From assembly GCA_023250955.1 (NCBI GenBank), contig JAHEZQ010000006.1, positions 266,742 through 330,741 on the forward strand: 64,000 nt of DNA. The letters are read 5' to 3'. The stretch comes from Melioribacter sp. (GTDB lineage Bacteria > Bacteroidota > Ignavibacteria > Ignavibacteriales > Melioribacteraceae). Numbering within the stretch: the first letter of the stretch is position 1; every line of letters begins with the position of its first letter. Below the pieces are notes generated by a model. That model ran no database searches. It was not told the DNA's origin and worked only from the letters and a program-made list of their open reading frames with translations. The translations under genes and the position numbers were made by a program. Shown one piece after another: positions 9,879-19,047 of the stretch.

Positions 9879-12800
9879 TTACCTCTTTCCATCGTCTGTT
9901 TGAAGAATTACTGCTGGAACATTAGCTTCTGCAACAAGTTTGTTGAATTTCGGAATTTCGTTTTCAATAACATCCTTTAATTTTTGCAGCTCCGCATCAA
10001 TACTTGAGAAAAGCTCTTTCTTAAGTTCTACAGCCTGATCCGTCGGTTTATAATCCCCGCTTGCAGCAGATTCACCAAGAGAAGAAAGTTTGTCGTTCAA
10101 ACGGATTGGATAATTAAGCGGGTCTTGCCCACTTTTATTTTTTGTTTGATACAAAATTTCCTCAATTGCAGTTAACTTTTTATTTATATCATCGGAAGTC
10201 TTTTTAACGACCTCAACATTTTTTTGATCTTTACTCCGATCTCCCACATCTTTGATCTGTTTGCGGATATTTCGTATTTGTTTAATCGCTTTGTGTGTTT
10301 CGCTAAGTTTATCCCTAACAGAAATTAAAAAATCAAATTGAGCTTTTAAATCATTACTAGAAGAAGAGGAACGCGGGTCTTTAACAATTGTAAACGGAAC
10401 TGTTAAACTATCTTTACCATATTTTAATAACGCTTTGTATTCACCCGGAACCGCAAGCGGACCGGTTAACCCTCCGCCGCCCCACAATATCATTCCATCA
10501 AATCTTTCTGCATCGGGATAGCGCATGTTCCATATAAATCTATTTAACCCTTTTTTAATTGGAAGACGTTCGCCCCGCTCTTTTGCTTTGGGTTTATATG
10601 TCTTGATTATACTCCCGTTAGAATCTAAAATCCTTAGTTCTGTTGTACTGCTATCCGGCATTTCTTTGAAAAAATAATTTAGAATTACTCCGCTCTGTAA
10701 ATTAATTCCGCTTGTTGTACCATCACCGCGTCCGCCGCCGCCGATTCTAAAAGTTTCGCGGGGTTGGTAGAACCAAAAATTATTCTTAGTCATGTCGGAG
10801 TTAATTTGTCTTAACGGAGAAATATCATCAATCATCCAGAAAGATCTTCCCTGCGTAGCTACAATTAAATCTTCATTCTTAATTGTTAGATCGGTAATTG
10901 GAACGATTGGAAGATTTTGTTGATATGTCTGCCAGTTCTCACCATCATTGAAAGAGATATACATTCCTTCTTCAGTTCCAGCAAAGAGTAACCCTGGGCG
11001 TCGATTATCTGCACGTACTACACGTGTAAACTGTTTCTCTGCAATTCCGTTTATTATTTTCTTCCAAGTTTTTCCGAAGTCGGTTGTCTTAAGTAAATAA
11101 GGTTTGTAATCATCGGATTTATATTTTGTTGCTGCAACATAAAGACCACCTTCAACAAAAGGATTAGCTTCAATGCTGTTGATTTGAGACCATTCAGGTA
11201 ACATGCTAGTTGGTGGAGTTACATTTTTCCAGTCTTTTCCTCCGTTTGTTGTAACATAAATTAAACCGTCATCAGAACCAGTCCAGATTATTCCGGGTTT
11301 GAGTGAACTTTCAGCAAGAGTAAAAATTGTACAATAGTATTCAACTCCGGTATTATCTTTTGTTATTTGTCCACCTGAAGATCCAAGTTTAGTTGTATCG
11401 TTTCGTGTTAAGTCTCCGCTGATCGCTTGCCAAGTTTGTCCCGCATTAGTTGTTTTAAACAAAACATTTCCGCCCGCATATAAAGTATTCGGATCATGTT
11501 TTGAAAAAAGCAAAGGAAAATTCCATTGGAAACGGTATTTCCAATCTTTTGCGCCATGCCCGATCGGTGAATCTGGCCAAACATCAACTGTACGATTTTC
11601 TTTTGTACGGTGATTTATCATCGCAATTAAACCGGCATAATTTCCACCGTAAACTATATCGTTATCTTTCGGATCAACAGCTATCCATCCGCTTTCAAAT
11701 CCAGCGGTTGTTTCCCAATCGCGCTCGCCAATACTTCCGCTTTCTGTGCGATGAAAAATTCTGACTGTACTGTTATCTTGCTGTGCACCATATATTCTGT
11801 AAGGAAAATAATTATCTGTTGTAACTCTATAAAATTGAGCTGTCGGTTGATTGTCCATTGAGCTCCAACTTTTTGCACCGTCAACAGAAACTTGCGCGCC
11901 ACCATCATCTCCAATTATCATTGCATCAGAGTTTTCCGGATTAATCCATAAATCATGGTGATCGCCATGCGGAGTTCCGATTCCTTCAAAACTTTTTCCG
12001 CCGTCTTTCGATCTCCAGAAGCCGACATTGAGAACATAAACTTTATCTTTGTCTATAGGATCAGCGTAGATTCTACTGTAATACCAAGCACGCTGACGAA
12101 GATTTCTATCTTCATTTATTTTTATCCAATTCTCACCGCTGTCATCAGAACGAAATACTCCGCCTGCTTCTGCTTCTATGATTGCATAAACTCTGCGCGG
12201 ATCAGCTTTGGAAACAGATACACCAATAATTCCAAGTGTTCCTTTTGGTAATCCTTTATTTGAAGAAATATTTTTCCATGTAGTTCCACCGTCAATAGAT
12301 TTCCACAAACCCGAGCCTTCACCGCCGCTTTCTAAACTGTAAGGTGTCCGTTTAACTTTCCACATTGAAGCGAAAAGAATCCGTGAGTTCGTAGGATCCA
12401 TGTTAAGATCAATTGCGCCTACTTCATCATTTACGAATAAAACTTTTTCCCAATTTTTTCCTCCGTCCTTCGAACGAAAGATTCCGCGCATCGCGTTTGG
12501 TCCGTAAAGATGGCCGAGACATGATGCATAAACTAAATCCGGGTTTTTAGGATCTATAGCGATTCGAGTAATATGACGAGAGTCCTCAAGTCCAATATGT
12601 TTCCATGTTTTACCAGCATCTTCACTTCTCCACATACCGTTTCCGCTCGAAACATTTCCGCGGACAGTTTCTTCGCCTGTTCCAACATAAATTACATTTG
12701 GATCCCAAGTACTAACAGCGATTGCCCCAATAGTGCCGCCAAAAAATTTATCTGAAATATTTTTCCATGTTGTTCCGGCATTTTCACTTTTCCATACACC

Positions 12801-12998
12801 ACCGCCAGTTGCACCAAAGTAAAATAAATTTGGATTGGATGGAACTCCAACCACCGCACAAGATCTTCCTCCGCGGTAAGGACCGATGCCGCGATAATCT
12901 AATCCATTGATATAAGATGTATCTACTTGCGCTAAAATTTCATTGAAGGCTAAAAATGATATGAAAAAAAGAAATGCTGTTTTAAAATATAATTTCAT
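9879..12998 (-). CDS. Secreted BNR/VPS10-like beta-propeller protein
   Basis: A 1039-residue protein with a signal peptide (about 1-23). About 700 residues of BNR/sortilin-type propeller repeats follow: many copies of SxDGGxTW (for example RSEDAGKTWKHI, KSIDGGTTWKNI, RSKDGGKNWE) alternate with DPxNPxxVYA strands. This architecture is annotated in related genomes as VPS10-domain or glycosyl-hydrolase-like protein. No catalytic residues can be assigned, so enzymatic activity is not claimed. Residues about 780-870 form a beta domain with LPIKKGLNRFIWNMRYP, typical of the family's C-terminal region, and the last 150 or so residues are helical. AGGAA precedes the ATG. No type IX sorting tail is visible. 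Confidence 0.82.
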   Translation of the reverse strand: MKLYFKTAFLFFISFLAFNEILAQVDTSYINGLDYRGIGPYRGGRSCAVVGVPSNPNLFYFGATGGGVWKSENAGTTWKNISDKFFGGTIGAIAVSTWDPNVIYVGTGEETVRGNVSSGNGMWRSEDAGKTWKHIGLEDSRHITRIAIDPKNPDLVYASCLGHLYGPNAMRGIFRSKDGGKNWEKVLFVNDEVGAIDLNMDPTNSRILFASMWKVKRTPYSLESGGEGSGLWKSIDGGTTWKNISSNKGLPKGTLGIIGVSVSKADPRRVYAIIEAEAGGVFRSDDSGENWIKINEDRNLRQRAWYYSRIYADPIDKDKVYVLNVGFWRSKDGGKSFEGIGTPHGDHHDLWINPENSDAMIIGDDGGAQVSVDGAKSWSSMDNQPTAQFYRVTTDNYFPYRIYGAQQDNSTVRIFHRTESGSIGERDWETTAGFESGWIAVDPKDNDIVYGGNYAGLIAMINHRTKENRTVDVWPDSPIGHGAKDWKYRFQWNFPLLFSKHDPNTLYAGGNVLFKTTNAGQTWQAISGDLTRNDTTKLGSSGGQITKDNTGVEYYCTIFTLAESSLKPGIIWTGSDDGLIYVTTNGGKDWKNVTPPTSMLPEWSQINSIEANPFVEGGLYVAATKYKSDDYKPYLLKTTDFGKTWKKIINGIAEKQFTRVVRADNRRPGLLFAGTEEGMYISFNDGENWQTYQQNLPIVPITDLTIKNEDLIVATQGRSFWMIDDISPLRQINSDMTKNNFWFYQPRETFRIGGGGRGDGTTSGINLQSGVILNYFFKEMPDSSTTELRILDSNGSIIKTYKPKAKERGERLPIKKGLNRFIWNMRYPDAERFDGMILWGGGGLTGPLAVPGEYKALLKYGKDSLTVPFTIVKDPRSSSSSNDLKAQFDFLISVRDKLSETHKAIKQIRNIRKQIKDVGDRSKDQKNVEVVKKTSDDINKKLTAIEEILYQTKNKSGQDPLNYPIRLNDKLSSLGESAASGDYKPTDQAVELKKELFSSIDAELQKLKDVIENEIPKFNKLVAEANVPAVILQTDDGKR

Positions 12999-13112
12999 AT
13001 GGATTCCTATTGGAATTATTAAACCGGATTAGAATTTATCTTAATTGAAATGTGAATTCAACAATTTTTATTATGATTTTTTTTGATTTAACAATTTTTA
13101 ATTTGGATAAGA

Positions 13113-13139
13113 AAAAGCCCTTGTTTTACAAGGGCTTTT
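13113..13139 (-). terminator. Rho-independent terminator of the lipoprotein gene
   Basis: A 12-bp perfect stem, AAAAGCCCTTGT paired with ACAAGGGCTTTT, with a 3-nt loop and a T-run on either strand. It lies 44 nt beyond the stop of the lipoprotein gene at 13184-13840 and before the propeller gene start, so it insulates the two minus-strand transcripts. Confidence 0.85.
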
Positions 13140-13183
13140 ATTAATAAAAAATTTAATGTTTAATAATTATAGATTAACTTTTT

Positions 13184-13840
13184 TTAGAAAGAAGAATCAA
13201 CATCTTTTCCCTTTTTACTTTTAGGTAAAATAATTCTATCGCTAATCATTTTGGGTATTATCAAAGAGGAAATCTCTTTGCTAAAGTTTTGCGGTAAATC
13301 AGAATTAATCGTTTCAGTTAATGCAGACCAGATCATTTTTCCGTCTTTGCTCGGTTCCCATACGCTAATTTCTAATTGAGTAATTCGTTCTTTATCAACA
13401 TAACCAGGTACATACACATGTGAATACCGCCAACCATACCATCTTCTAAATCCCCAAGGTTCATAATATAATGACCCAGGCACACGATATTTTTTTATTT
13501 CCTCACTTACTTTTTGAATCAAAATAATTCCATCAAATTTATTTTTGAACAATTCCGGAATATCTTTCTCTGCGAGAGCTTCGTTAGGATAATAGTAATA
13601 AGAACCCACGGCTTTAATTCCCCTAGAGGTTAATTCATCAACAAAAGATTTTTCCCATATTCTCCGTTTTGTCTTATTGTTGTTAATTGCAATCACAAGA
13701 AAATTATCTATAGAACCTCTCTTGAAAGATTGTTCTTTCCAAACATCAATCAGTTTGGAAGAAGTGCACCCACTAAAAAAGGTAGTTACAAAAAATGTAA
13801 GGAATAAATAGCTTAGATGTTTTCTTACATATTTATACAT
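13184..13840 (-). CDS. Outer-membrane-type lipoprotein, DUF4136-like
   Basis: A 218-residue predicted lipoprotein: signal MYKYVRK plus a hydrophobic stretch ending FSGC (Cys25). The start is placed at 13840 because AAGGA precedes that ATG; a 10-codon longer reading lacks a site. After the lipobox comes SSKLIDVWKE, then an alternating alpha/beta domain with FDGIILIQKVSEE and WSALTETIN. These are features I associate with DUF4136-like Bacteroidota lipoproteins. Role unknown. It is flanked by its own terminator and probably monocistronic. Confidence 0.7.
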   Translation of the reverse strand: MYKYVRKHLSYLFLTFFVTTFFSGCTSSKLIDVWKEQSFKRGSIDNFLVIAINNNKTKRRIWEKSFVDELTSRGIKAVGSYYYYPNEALAEKDIPELFKNKFDGIILIQKVSEEIKKYRVPGSLYYEPWGFRRWYGWRYSHVYVPGYVDKERITQLEISVWEPSKDGKMIWSALTETINSDLPQNFSKEISSLIIPKMISDRIILPKSKKGKDVDSSF

Positions 13841-13941
13841 TTTTGAATCCTTTATAATATTATTAACCAATTCTTAGACAACATCAAGTTAATTCCGGTT
13901 TACTGTGAAGTACAGAGAAATATTTTTCTCCTTATTATTAA

Positions 13942-15174
13942 TCAAAAATCCTTTTCATCATCTTCGAGTTCTAAGTTGGGTATTTGGGTAAATGCAATTC
14001 TCATCGGAGCTGAATGTCTTGCATAGTGAGATGTGGCGTAATATGCGGATGTAAATCCAAATTTTTTATTTAGTCCATCTACAGCTTTGTTAAGAGATTT
14101 TATTTTATCATAATCTTCAAAAAAGATTGGTGTGCTCTGATCTTCATCCAGTAACTTAAATAGAGTAACTCCAACGGCAAGTGGTTTTTCTTTTCCTGCC
14201 GGGTATCTTTCCCAAACTTTCTCCAATGCTTTCATAAGTGTTATAGTATTTTGTGTATGTGAAAAACTTATTTCTTCTCTCCATTTAGTTCCACCCAAAA
14301 ATCTTACTCCCATAGACATTGCCCCGGTAGCATATTCAAGATAGCGCATTCTCATTGCCGCTTTCTGTAACAACCGATTCATCACTGCAAAGGCATCATC
14401 TTTATTTCTTTCTTTTGGCGGAAGAACATGGGAGTGACCTATAGTTTGTCGGTGTGTCGGAGGTCTTTTAACATCTTCGCCACGAAGTTGTGCATATATT
14501 CTTTCACCTTCTATTCCTCCCCAAGCTTCTTTTAAACGCGATTTGGGCAAGGTGCAAAGTGCCTCAACAGTGTAAATTCCATACCGCTTTAAACGAACTT
14601 CCATTCTTCTTCCGATACCGGTTAAATCTCTAAGTTTTAGATTGAAAAGACAATGCGGTAAATCTTTATCTTCGATCACTACTAATCCATCCGGCTTCTG
14701 CATATCTGTTGCAGTTTTTGCCAGAAACCTATTAGGGGCCAAACCAATAGAACATTTTAAATACTCGCCAACTTTTTCCGAAATTGTTTTTTTTATTTGA
14801 AGGGCAAGCTCAACGGCATTCTCCCGGATCTTTTGTTTTCCCATAAGCGTGCAGCATACTTCATCAATAGACATTTCTTGATCAACATGAACGCACGACT
14901 CTATTGCTTCCACTAATTTGTGATGATATTCAATATAAAGTCGGTGATGTGCTTCTACTAATTTTAGTCCTGGGCAGATTTTTTTTGCATCGGAAACAAG
15001 TGTTCCTGTTCTAACACCAAATTTTTTTGCTTCATAACTTGCAGCAATACAGCAAGTACTGTCTGCCATCATAGGAACAACTGCGGTTGGTTTATTGCGA
15101 AGTTTAGGATTAACCTGCTGTTCAACAGAAGCAAAGTATGAATTGAAATCTAAGAATAAATTACGGAGCGGCAT
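13942..15174 (-). CDS. dinB: Y-family DNA polymerase (Pol IV/ImpB-MucB-SamB family)
   Basis: A 410-residue translesion polymerase that copies damaged DNA with low fidelity. The palm metal-binding residues are intact: Asp9 in FLDFNSYFASVEQ and Asp104-Glu105 in MSIDE. A helix-hairpin-helix-like LTGIGRRMEVRLKRYGI follows, then a little-finger domain. Pol IV usually continues SIDEAYLD, whereas here it is SIDEVCC, so this is a divergent branch and the dinB symbol is by family. The ATG lies inside the end of the upstream nuclease-like gene (14-nt overlap) and has no ribosome site of its own, which implies translational coupling. No LexA-type operator was found upstream of the operon. Confidence 0.88.
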   Translation of the reverse strand: MPLRNLFLDFNSYFASVEQQVNPKLRNKPTAVVPMMADSTCCIAASYEAKKFGVRTGTLVSDAKKICPGLKLVEAHHRLYIEYHHKLVEAIESCVHVDQEMSIDEVCCTLMGKQKIRENAVELALQIKKTISEKVGEYLKCSIGLAPNRFLAKTATDMQKPDGLVVIEDKDLPHCLFNLKLRDLTGIGRRMEVRLKRYGIYTVEALCTLPKSRLKEAWGGIEGERIYAQLRGEDVKRPPTHRQTIGHSHVLPPKERNKDDAFAVMNRLLQKAAMRMRYLEYATGAMSMGVRFLGGTKWREEISFSHTQNTITLMKALEKVWERYPAGKEKPLAVGVTLFKLLDEDQSTPIFFEDYDKIKSLNKAVDGLNKKFGFTSAYYATSHYARHSAPMRIAFTQIPNLELEDDEKDF

Positions 15175-15778
15175 TTGTATGTTTTTCTGAATAATAAATT
15201 CTTGTTGGTGTAATTATGAACACATGTACTAAATTATCTGTTAGATTAAATTCTTTAGCGATAACAAATTCTTCAAATAACGTAGTCTCGCCAAAGTCTT
15301 TATTGATATTAGCCAGAGAATCATCATTTTGATAAAAATAAAGAGCAATACCACAAAAATTTAAATCTCCTTTAGTGCTTAGACTCTCTACAAGTTTTTT
15401 TATATCGTCTTTGAATTTATTACATCTATCATAAATTTTACTTCCTAGTTTCAGCTCCAAAGCTACTGTGACTGGTAAATTATAAAAATCAAATCCATTA
15501 TTTTCTAAATAGACAATATCAAATCGTTTTTTCTTTTTACTAGTCGGGGGATATTCGGCTTTAATGGGTAGAGAATAAATTGGATTTTTACCTAAATGGT
15601 TTTGAAAATCTTTTTTAATTTCAAATTTAACTTTTTCGAAAGATTCTTCAATGAGCTTATGAGTTATAAATACTCTCAAATCTTCTTCATAGAAAAAAAT
15701 AAATGGATTATTATAAAAAGATTTGACTGTATTGAAAATTGCATCCTTAAATTTTTTTAGAATCTGTTGTCTTTCCAT
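15161..15778 (-). CDS. PD-(D/E)XK-like protein of unknown function
   Basis: Not a recognised named family. The 205-residue soluble protein shows a plausible PD-(D/E)XK nuclease core: Glu31 in an early helix (EEDLRVF), Asp87 in RFDIVYL and Glu108-x-Lys110 in VALELKLG, each in a strand context, with Lys-rich KKKKR just before the Asp. Many restriction-type and repair nucleases have this spacing, and the family also has inactive members. The start at 15778 has GGAGG five bases upstream. It is 2 nt downstream of a secreted-protein gene and overlaps the Y-family polymerase gene by 14 nt, which suggests a DNA-repair or template-processing partnership. That function is inferred, not shown. Confidence 0.7.
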   Translation of the reverse strand: MERQQILKKFKDAIFNTVKSFYNNPFIFFYEEDLRVFITHKLIEESFEKVKFEIKKDFQNHLGKNPIYSLPIKAEYPPTSKKKKRFDIVYLENNGFDFYNLPVTVALELKLGSKIYDRCNKFKDDIKKLVESLSTKGDLNFCGIALYFYQNDDSLANINKDFGETTLFEEFVIAKEFNLTDNLVHVFIITPTRIYYSEKHTNAAP

Positions 15779-15780
15779 TC

Positions 15781-16719
15781 TCACCTCCTTAAAGATATTT
15801 CTTTATACTCATCGCTACCCCATCCTCCCCAAACCTTCAATTTATAATTATCATATGAATTTGGTACTTCAAAAGCTACAACAAATTTCTTAGGTATACG
15901 TGGTGGTAAATTCTCAAACACTATTGGATTCTTGTTTTCAGTTACTAATACAGCGGCAACATTACTTGCAGAACCGTATTCAATTCCGTCACTAGAATAG
16001 ATTTTAAACATACCATTAGCTATTGTTCTTGTTTCCCGGGATTGATTAATTATAGTTAAATATACAATCAAATATACGCCGTCAGCTTGAGCATTTAAAT
16101 ATTGACCACCAACTTGTTTTTTAAATTCAACATCATCTACTCGATATTGAAAATGACCCAAATTAACAACCGTTCCAATTTTATCGGAAAGTTCAATGTA
16201 TTTTTGAATTTCTTCATTAAAGACTAGACTTACATTATCTATTTGAAAATAATAATTTTCAACTATGCTGGGGCAACAATCAGGATCATTCAAACCCCAA
16301 CGTCTTGCTTTTAAATAAACTTTTCCATCTTTTACATTTTCTAACTGGATTCTAGATAAGTATCCTGCAAAATTTCTGTAGCCAACAAATGGCTTAACTT
16401 TACAATTTACATATCCTGCGTCCCCATTAATCATTACAACAAAGAATTGCAATAAGGGATCACGTATTATTTTCTCTGATTGCAAATTAACATTCACAAC
16501 TAAATCATCTTTATTATCTCCATTAATATCTGCCTTAATTACTTTTTTATCACCAGCATATTTATACACAGGTAATATTTTTCTTCCCTCTTCAATTACA
16601 GTCTGAATGATTTCGGCAATTATTTTATCTACCTCATTTTTCTTTCTGGATACCGACTGTGCCTTAAAATCGACCATATGAATAATTAAAAACAATATAA
16701 TGATTAGATGCTTTTTCAT
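15781..16719 (-). CDS. Secreted protein with C-terminal DUF4352-like domain
   Basis: A 312-residue exported protein with a signal peptide (about 1-20, ending FKAQS). Residues about 30-150 include DINGDNKDDLVVNV, an FG-GAP/EF-like calcium-loop pattern seen in VCBS-type segments. Residues about 190-310 form an immunoglobulin-like DUF4352 domain: DGVYLIVYLTIINQSRE, then KKFVVAFEVPNS. Such domains are extracellular and their ligands are unknown. GGAGG precedes the ATG. It is the first gene of a three-gene unit with the nuclease-like and polymerase genes (2-nt spacing), an unexpected pairing of an exported protein with DNA-repair proteins. Confidence 0.7.
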   Translation of the reverse strand: MKKHLIIILFLIIHMVDFKAQSVSRKKNEVDKIIAEIIQTVIEEGRKILPVYKYAGDKKVIKADINGDNKDDLVVNVNLQSEKIIRDPLLQFFVVMINGDAGYVNCKVKPFVGYRNFAGYLSRIQLENVKDGKVYLKARRWGLNDPDCCPSIVENYYFQIDNVSLVFNEEIQKYIELSDKIGTVVNLGHFQYRVDDVEFKKQVGGQYLNAQADGVYLIVYLTIINQSRETRTIANGMFKIYSSDGIEYGSASNVAAVLVTENKNPIVFENLPPRIPKKFVVAFEVPNSYDNYKLKVWGGWGSDEYKEISLRR

Positions 16720-16759
16720 TTAAACCTCCATAGGACTGACAATAAACACTAATACCTAG

Positions 16760-17578
16760 TTAATTAAATATCACCGCACTTAAATAACCAACAACTTCGG
16801 AATTATCGCCGGTAACATCTCCGGAATCGGTACGCGAGAGAATTTTAGATTTATTCTTTTTTATAAGATCCGCTGTTTTCATCATTGCAACAATAGCTCC
16901 GCCGCCGCATGCTTCACATTTTCCGGTTTCTAAATCTTTCTGCAAGTTATCATAATCAAATTCTGCTATTCGTTTTTCTACAATGGAATCGAGTTTGTCT
17001 GCTTGTTCTTTTGAGTGAAAATGAGAAAGATCCGAACTTGCAACAATTAAAGTTTCGTCATCAATAACTTCGGCAAGTTTATTTGCCAGCTCGTCAATAA
17101 ACATTTTATTCTGATCGCCCATTACAATTGGCACGATAGAAAAATCTTGTAATAACATCTGAAGAAAAGGAATTTGAACTTCAACAGCATGTTCGGCTCG
17201 GTGTCCGTTTATTCCATTAAAAATTATTTTATTATCAAGAATTAATTCATATCTCATTTCTTTATTTATCGGAACTTCGCCAAGCGGGGTTTTATATGCA
17301 TCTCCGTTGTAAATAGAAATTCCAGCAAAATATTCACGATGGCTTGGTGAAATAATAATTATAGTTTTATAATTTTTTCCCTTAACTGCATTGTAAGCAA
17401 ACGCCGCCGTTCTTCCTGAATAAGCATATCCTGCATGAGGAGATACAATACCGACAACATTTTCAAATTTCTCTCGTGGTTTGTTATCATTCAATAATTG
17501 TTGAACTTCATTTTGTAGGTTGGAAGCCGATTCCGGATAAAACATTCCTGCAACTGCCGGTTCACGAATGTTTTTCAT
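16760..17578 (-). CDS. Memo-like protein (AmmeMemoRadiSam system protein B)
   Basis: A 272-residue Memo-family protein, structurally related to class III extradiol dioxygenases. Candidate metal or active-site residues match the family: His in VSPHAGYAYSG, His in SPSHREYF, and Cys in CEACGGGAIVAMM. The start has GGAGGTGAA immediately before the ATG and overlaps the AMMECR1 stop by 4 nt. In many bacteria and archaea Memo, AMMECR1 and a radical SAM enzyme occur together. Here only two of the three are present in the window. The biochemical role of the set is not established. Confidence 0.9.
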   Translation of the reverse strand: MKNIREPAVAGMFYPESASNLQNEVQQLLNDNKPREKFENVVGIVSPHAGYAYSGRTAAFAYNAVKGKNYKTIIIISPSHREYFAGISIYNGDAYKTPLGEVPINKEMRYELILDNKIIFNGINGHRAEHAVEVQIPFLQMLLQDFSIVPIVMGDQNKMFIDELANKLAEVIDDETLIVASSDLSHFHSKEQADKLDSIVEKRIAEFDYDNLQKDLETGKCEACGGGAIVAMMKTADLIKKNKSKILSRTDSGDVTGDNSEVVGYLSAVIFN

Positions 17579-18156
17579 TTCACCTCCACATTAGATTCTG
17601 AGCCTGCCGAAGAATCACAAAAAATAGTTGCTGTGAAAGCACTCAATTGGAGTTGTTTTGTCTTCCAATAACCGGATGGAAATCCTGACTTCTGACAAAT
17701 TGCATCAAGATATTGTTCACGGTTCATATGATGTTCTATTGGAACTTGAGGAAGCAAAAGTCCGCGTCTTCCTTTTTCTTCAAGAATTAATCCGTGCTTA
17801 CCAATTTCTATTTCATCATAACTGATGAGCGGGAATGGTTCAGATAAAACTGAAATTTCTATTGAGAGATCTTTAATTTCCGACTGACGGACAGAAGGAA
17901 ACCGCGGATCATTTTGTGATGCCTGCATTGCTGCATCACAAACTGTTTCGAATAACGGTCTGTCCGAAATAATATACCCGATACATCCGCGCAGTGAACC
18001 GGATTTTGTAAGCGTAACAAAAGCGCCTGCATGCGAATTGAAAACGGGATATTTTTTATAATCCGGCTTAGAGAACTTCTCTCCGGTAAAAACAGATTTA
18101 ATTGAAGTACGAGCAGTATCTAGAAGAATTTTTTTCTCTTCTGATGAAATTTTCAT
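17575..18156 (-). CDS. AMMECR1-domain protein (AmmeMemoRadiSam system protein A)
   Basis: A 193-residue AMMECR1-family protein. The family signature is visible as SGSLRGCIGYI, followed by DPRFPSV and ISVLSEPFPL. The strictly conserved RGCIG segment lines a putative active-site cleft in solved members. It starts 1 nt after the DUF4905-like gene stop and overlaps the Memo gene by 4 nt, so the three genes are a translationally coupled unit. Function in bacteria is unknown; proposals centre on a modification carried out with Memo and a radical SAM partner. Confidence 0.9.
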   Translation of the reverse strand: MKISSEEKKILLDTARTSIKSVFTGEKFSKPDYKKYPVFNSHAGAFVTLTKSGSLRGCIGYIISDRPLFETVCDAAMQASQNDPRFPSVRQSEIKDLSIEISVLSEPFPLISYDEIEIGKHGLILEEKGRRGLLLPQVPIEHHMNREQYLDAICQKSGFPSGYWKTKQLQLSAFTATIFCDSSAGSESNVEVK

Positions 18157-18157
18157 T

Positions 18158-18973
18158 TTATTCTATCTTATAAACTATCACTTCGTCTTTTTCGCATAGA
18201 AGAAATAGAAAGTTTTTATAAACGAAAAAGGAATCGGTAAACAACGATTTAGTGCTTGCATTAAGAATTTTTGTAAGCACTAGGGATTTGTCCTTAAAAT
18301 TAATAGCACAAAATATATTCGCGAGTTGCTCTTCTAAAATTCTAGAATGAAAGTTAAATAGAAGAAATTCGTTATATAAATTATACTCGATTTCACCGAC
18401 AACATCCAGTCCTTGTGTTTGTGTTTTAATTAATTCAAATATGTTCTTGTTACTGACTTCTTCTTTAAGAACTTGCGGATAAATATAATTGGTCCAATCT
18501 TTTTCGGTTTCGGATATCTTTTGTAATGCATTTATCTTTTTATGGTCCGGGCCGAAATCCTCAATTAGTCCGCCACTTAAATAATCTAAAGAGGAAAAAT
18601 ATCTTTCTTCAAACCCTTGTTTGAATCCGTAAACTTTTTCTGCGTTTGCAAATAGAAAAGAAAATTCATTGTTTGTCCATAAAATATTTTGCGATACAAT
18701 ATCAAATGCAATTATTCCCTTATGGTGAGGCATATCCGGCTTGGGAAAATAATGAAAGAAAATAATGTCTTTGTAAATTTCCTCTATTCCGATCCAGCAT
18801 TTTTCATCGAGTTGTAAATCGCAAAAAATATTTTCTCCGTTTTTTAAGTAATAGCAATTAAAGAAAACTTCTTTTGTGTTAAGATCGCGTGTTTCTAGAA
18901 TCAGTTTATCGGAATCGGAGATTAGAATTCTCCAAATTTGTTTATCGGATTTATATATGAAATGTTTTTTCAT
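18158..18973 (-). CDS. DUF4905-like protein
   Basis: A 271-residue soluble protein without signal peptide or membrane helix. It consists of repeated beta-strand pairs (for example KLILETRDLNTKEVFF, IIAFDIVSQNILW, YEIEYN-like stretches), suggesting a small propeller or sandwich. It resembles the DUF4905 family of Bacteroidota, which has no known function. The start is put at 18973 because AAGGAG precedes that ATG; an upstream GTG is part of the ribosome site. It is the first gene of the unit with AMMECR1 and Memo, so it may belong to the same process. Confidence 0.65.
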   Translation of the reverse strand: MKKHFIYKSDKQIWRILISDSDKLILETRDLNTKEVFFNCYYLKNGENIFCDLQLDEKCWIGIEEIYKDIIFFHYFPKPDMPHHKGIIAFDIVSQNILWTNNEFSFLFANAEKVYGFKQGFEERYFSSLDYLSGGLIEDFGPDHKKINALQKISETEKDWTNYIYPQVLKEEVSNKNIFELIKTQTQGLDVVGEIEYNLYNEFLLFNFHSRILEEQLANIFCAINFKDKSLVLTKILNASTKSLFTDSFFVYKNFLFLLCEKDEVIVYKIE

Positions 18974-19047
18974 CTCTCTCCTTTGCACACTCGCCAGTTA
19001 ATAATCCTAAGCGTCGAGCGTGCAAATGCATGTAAGTTTACGAAGAA

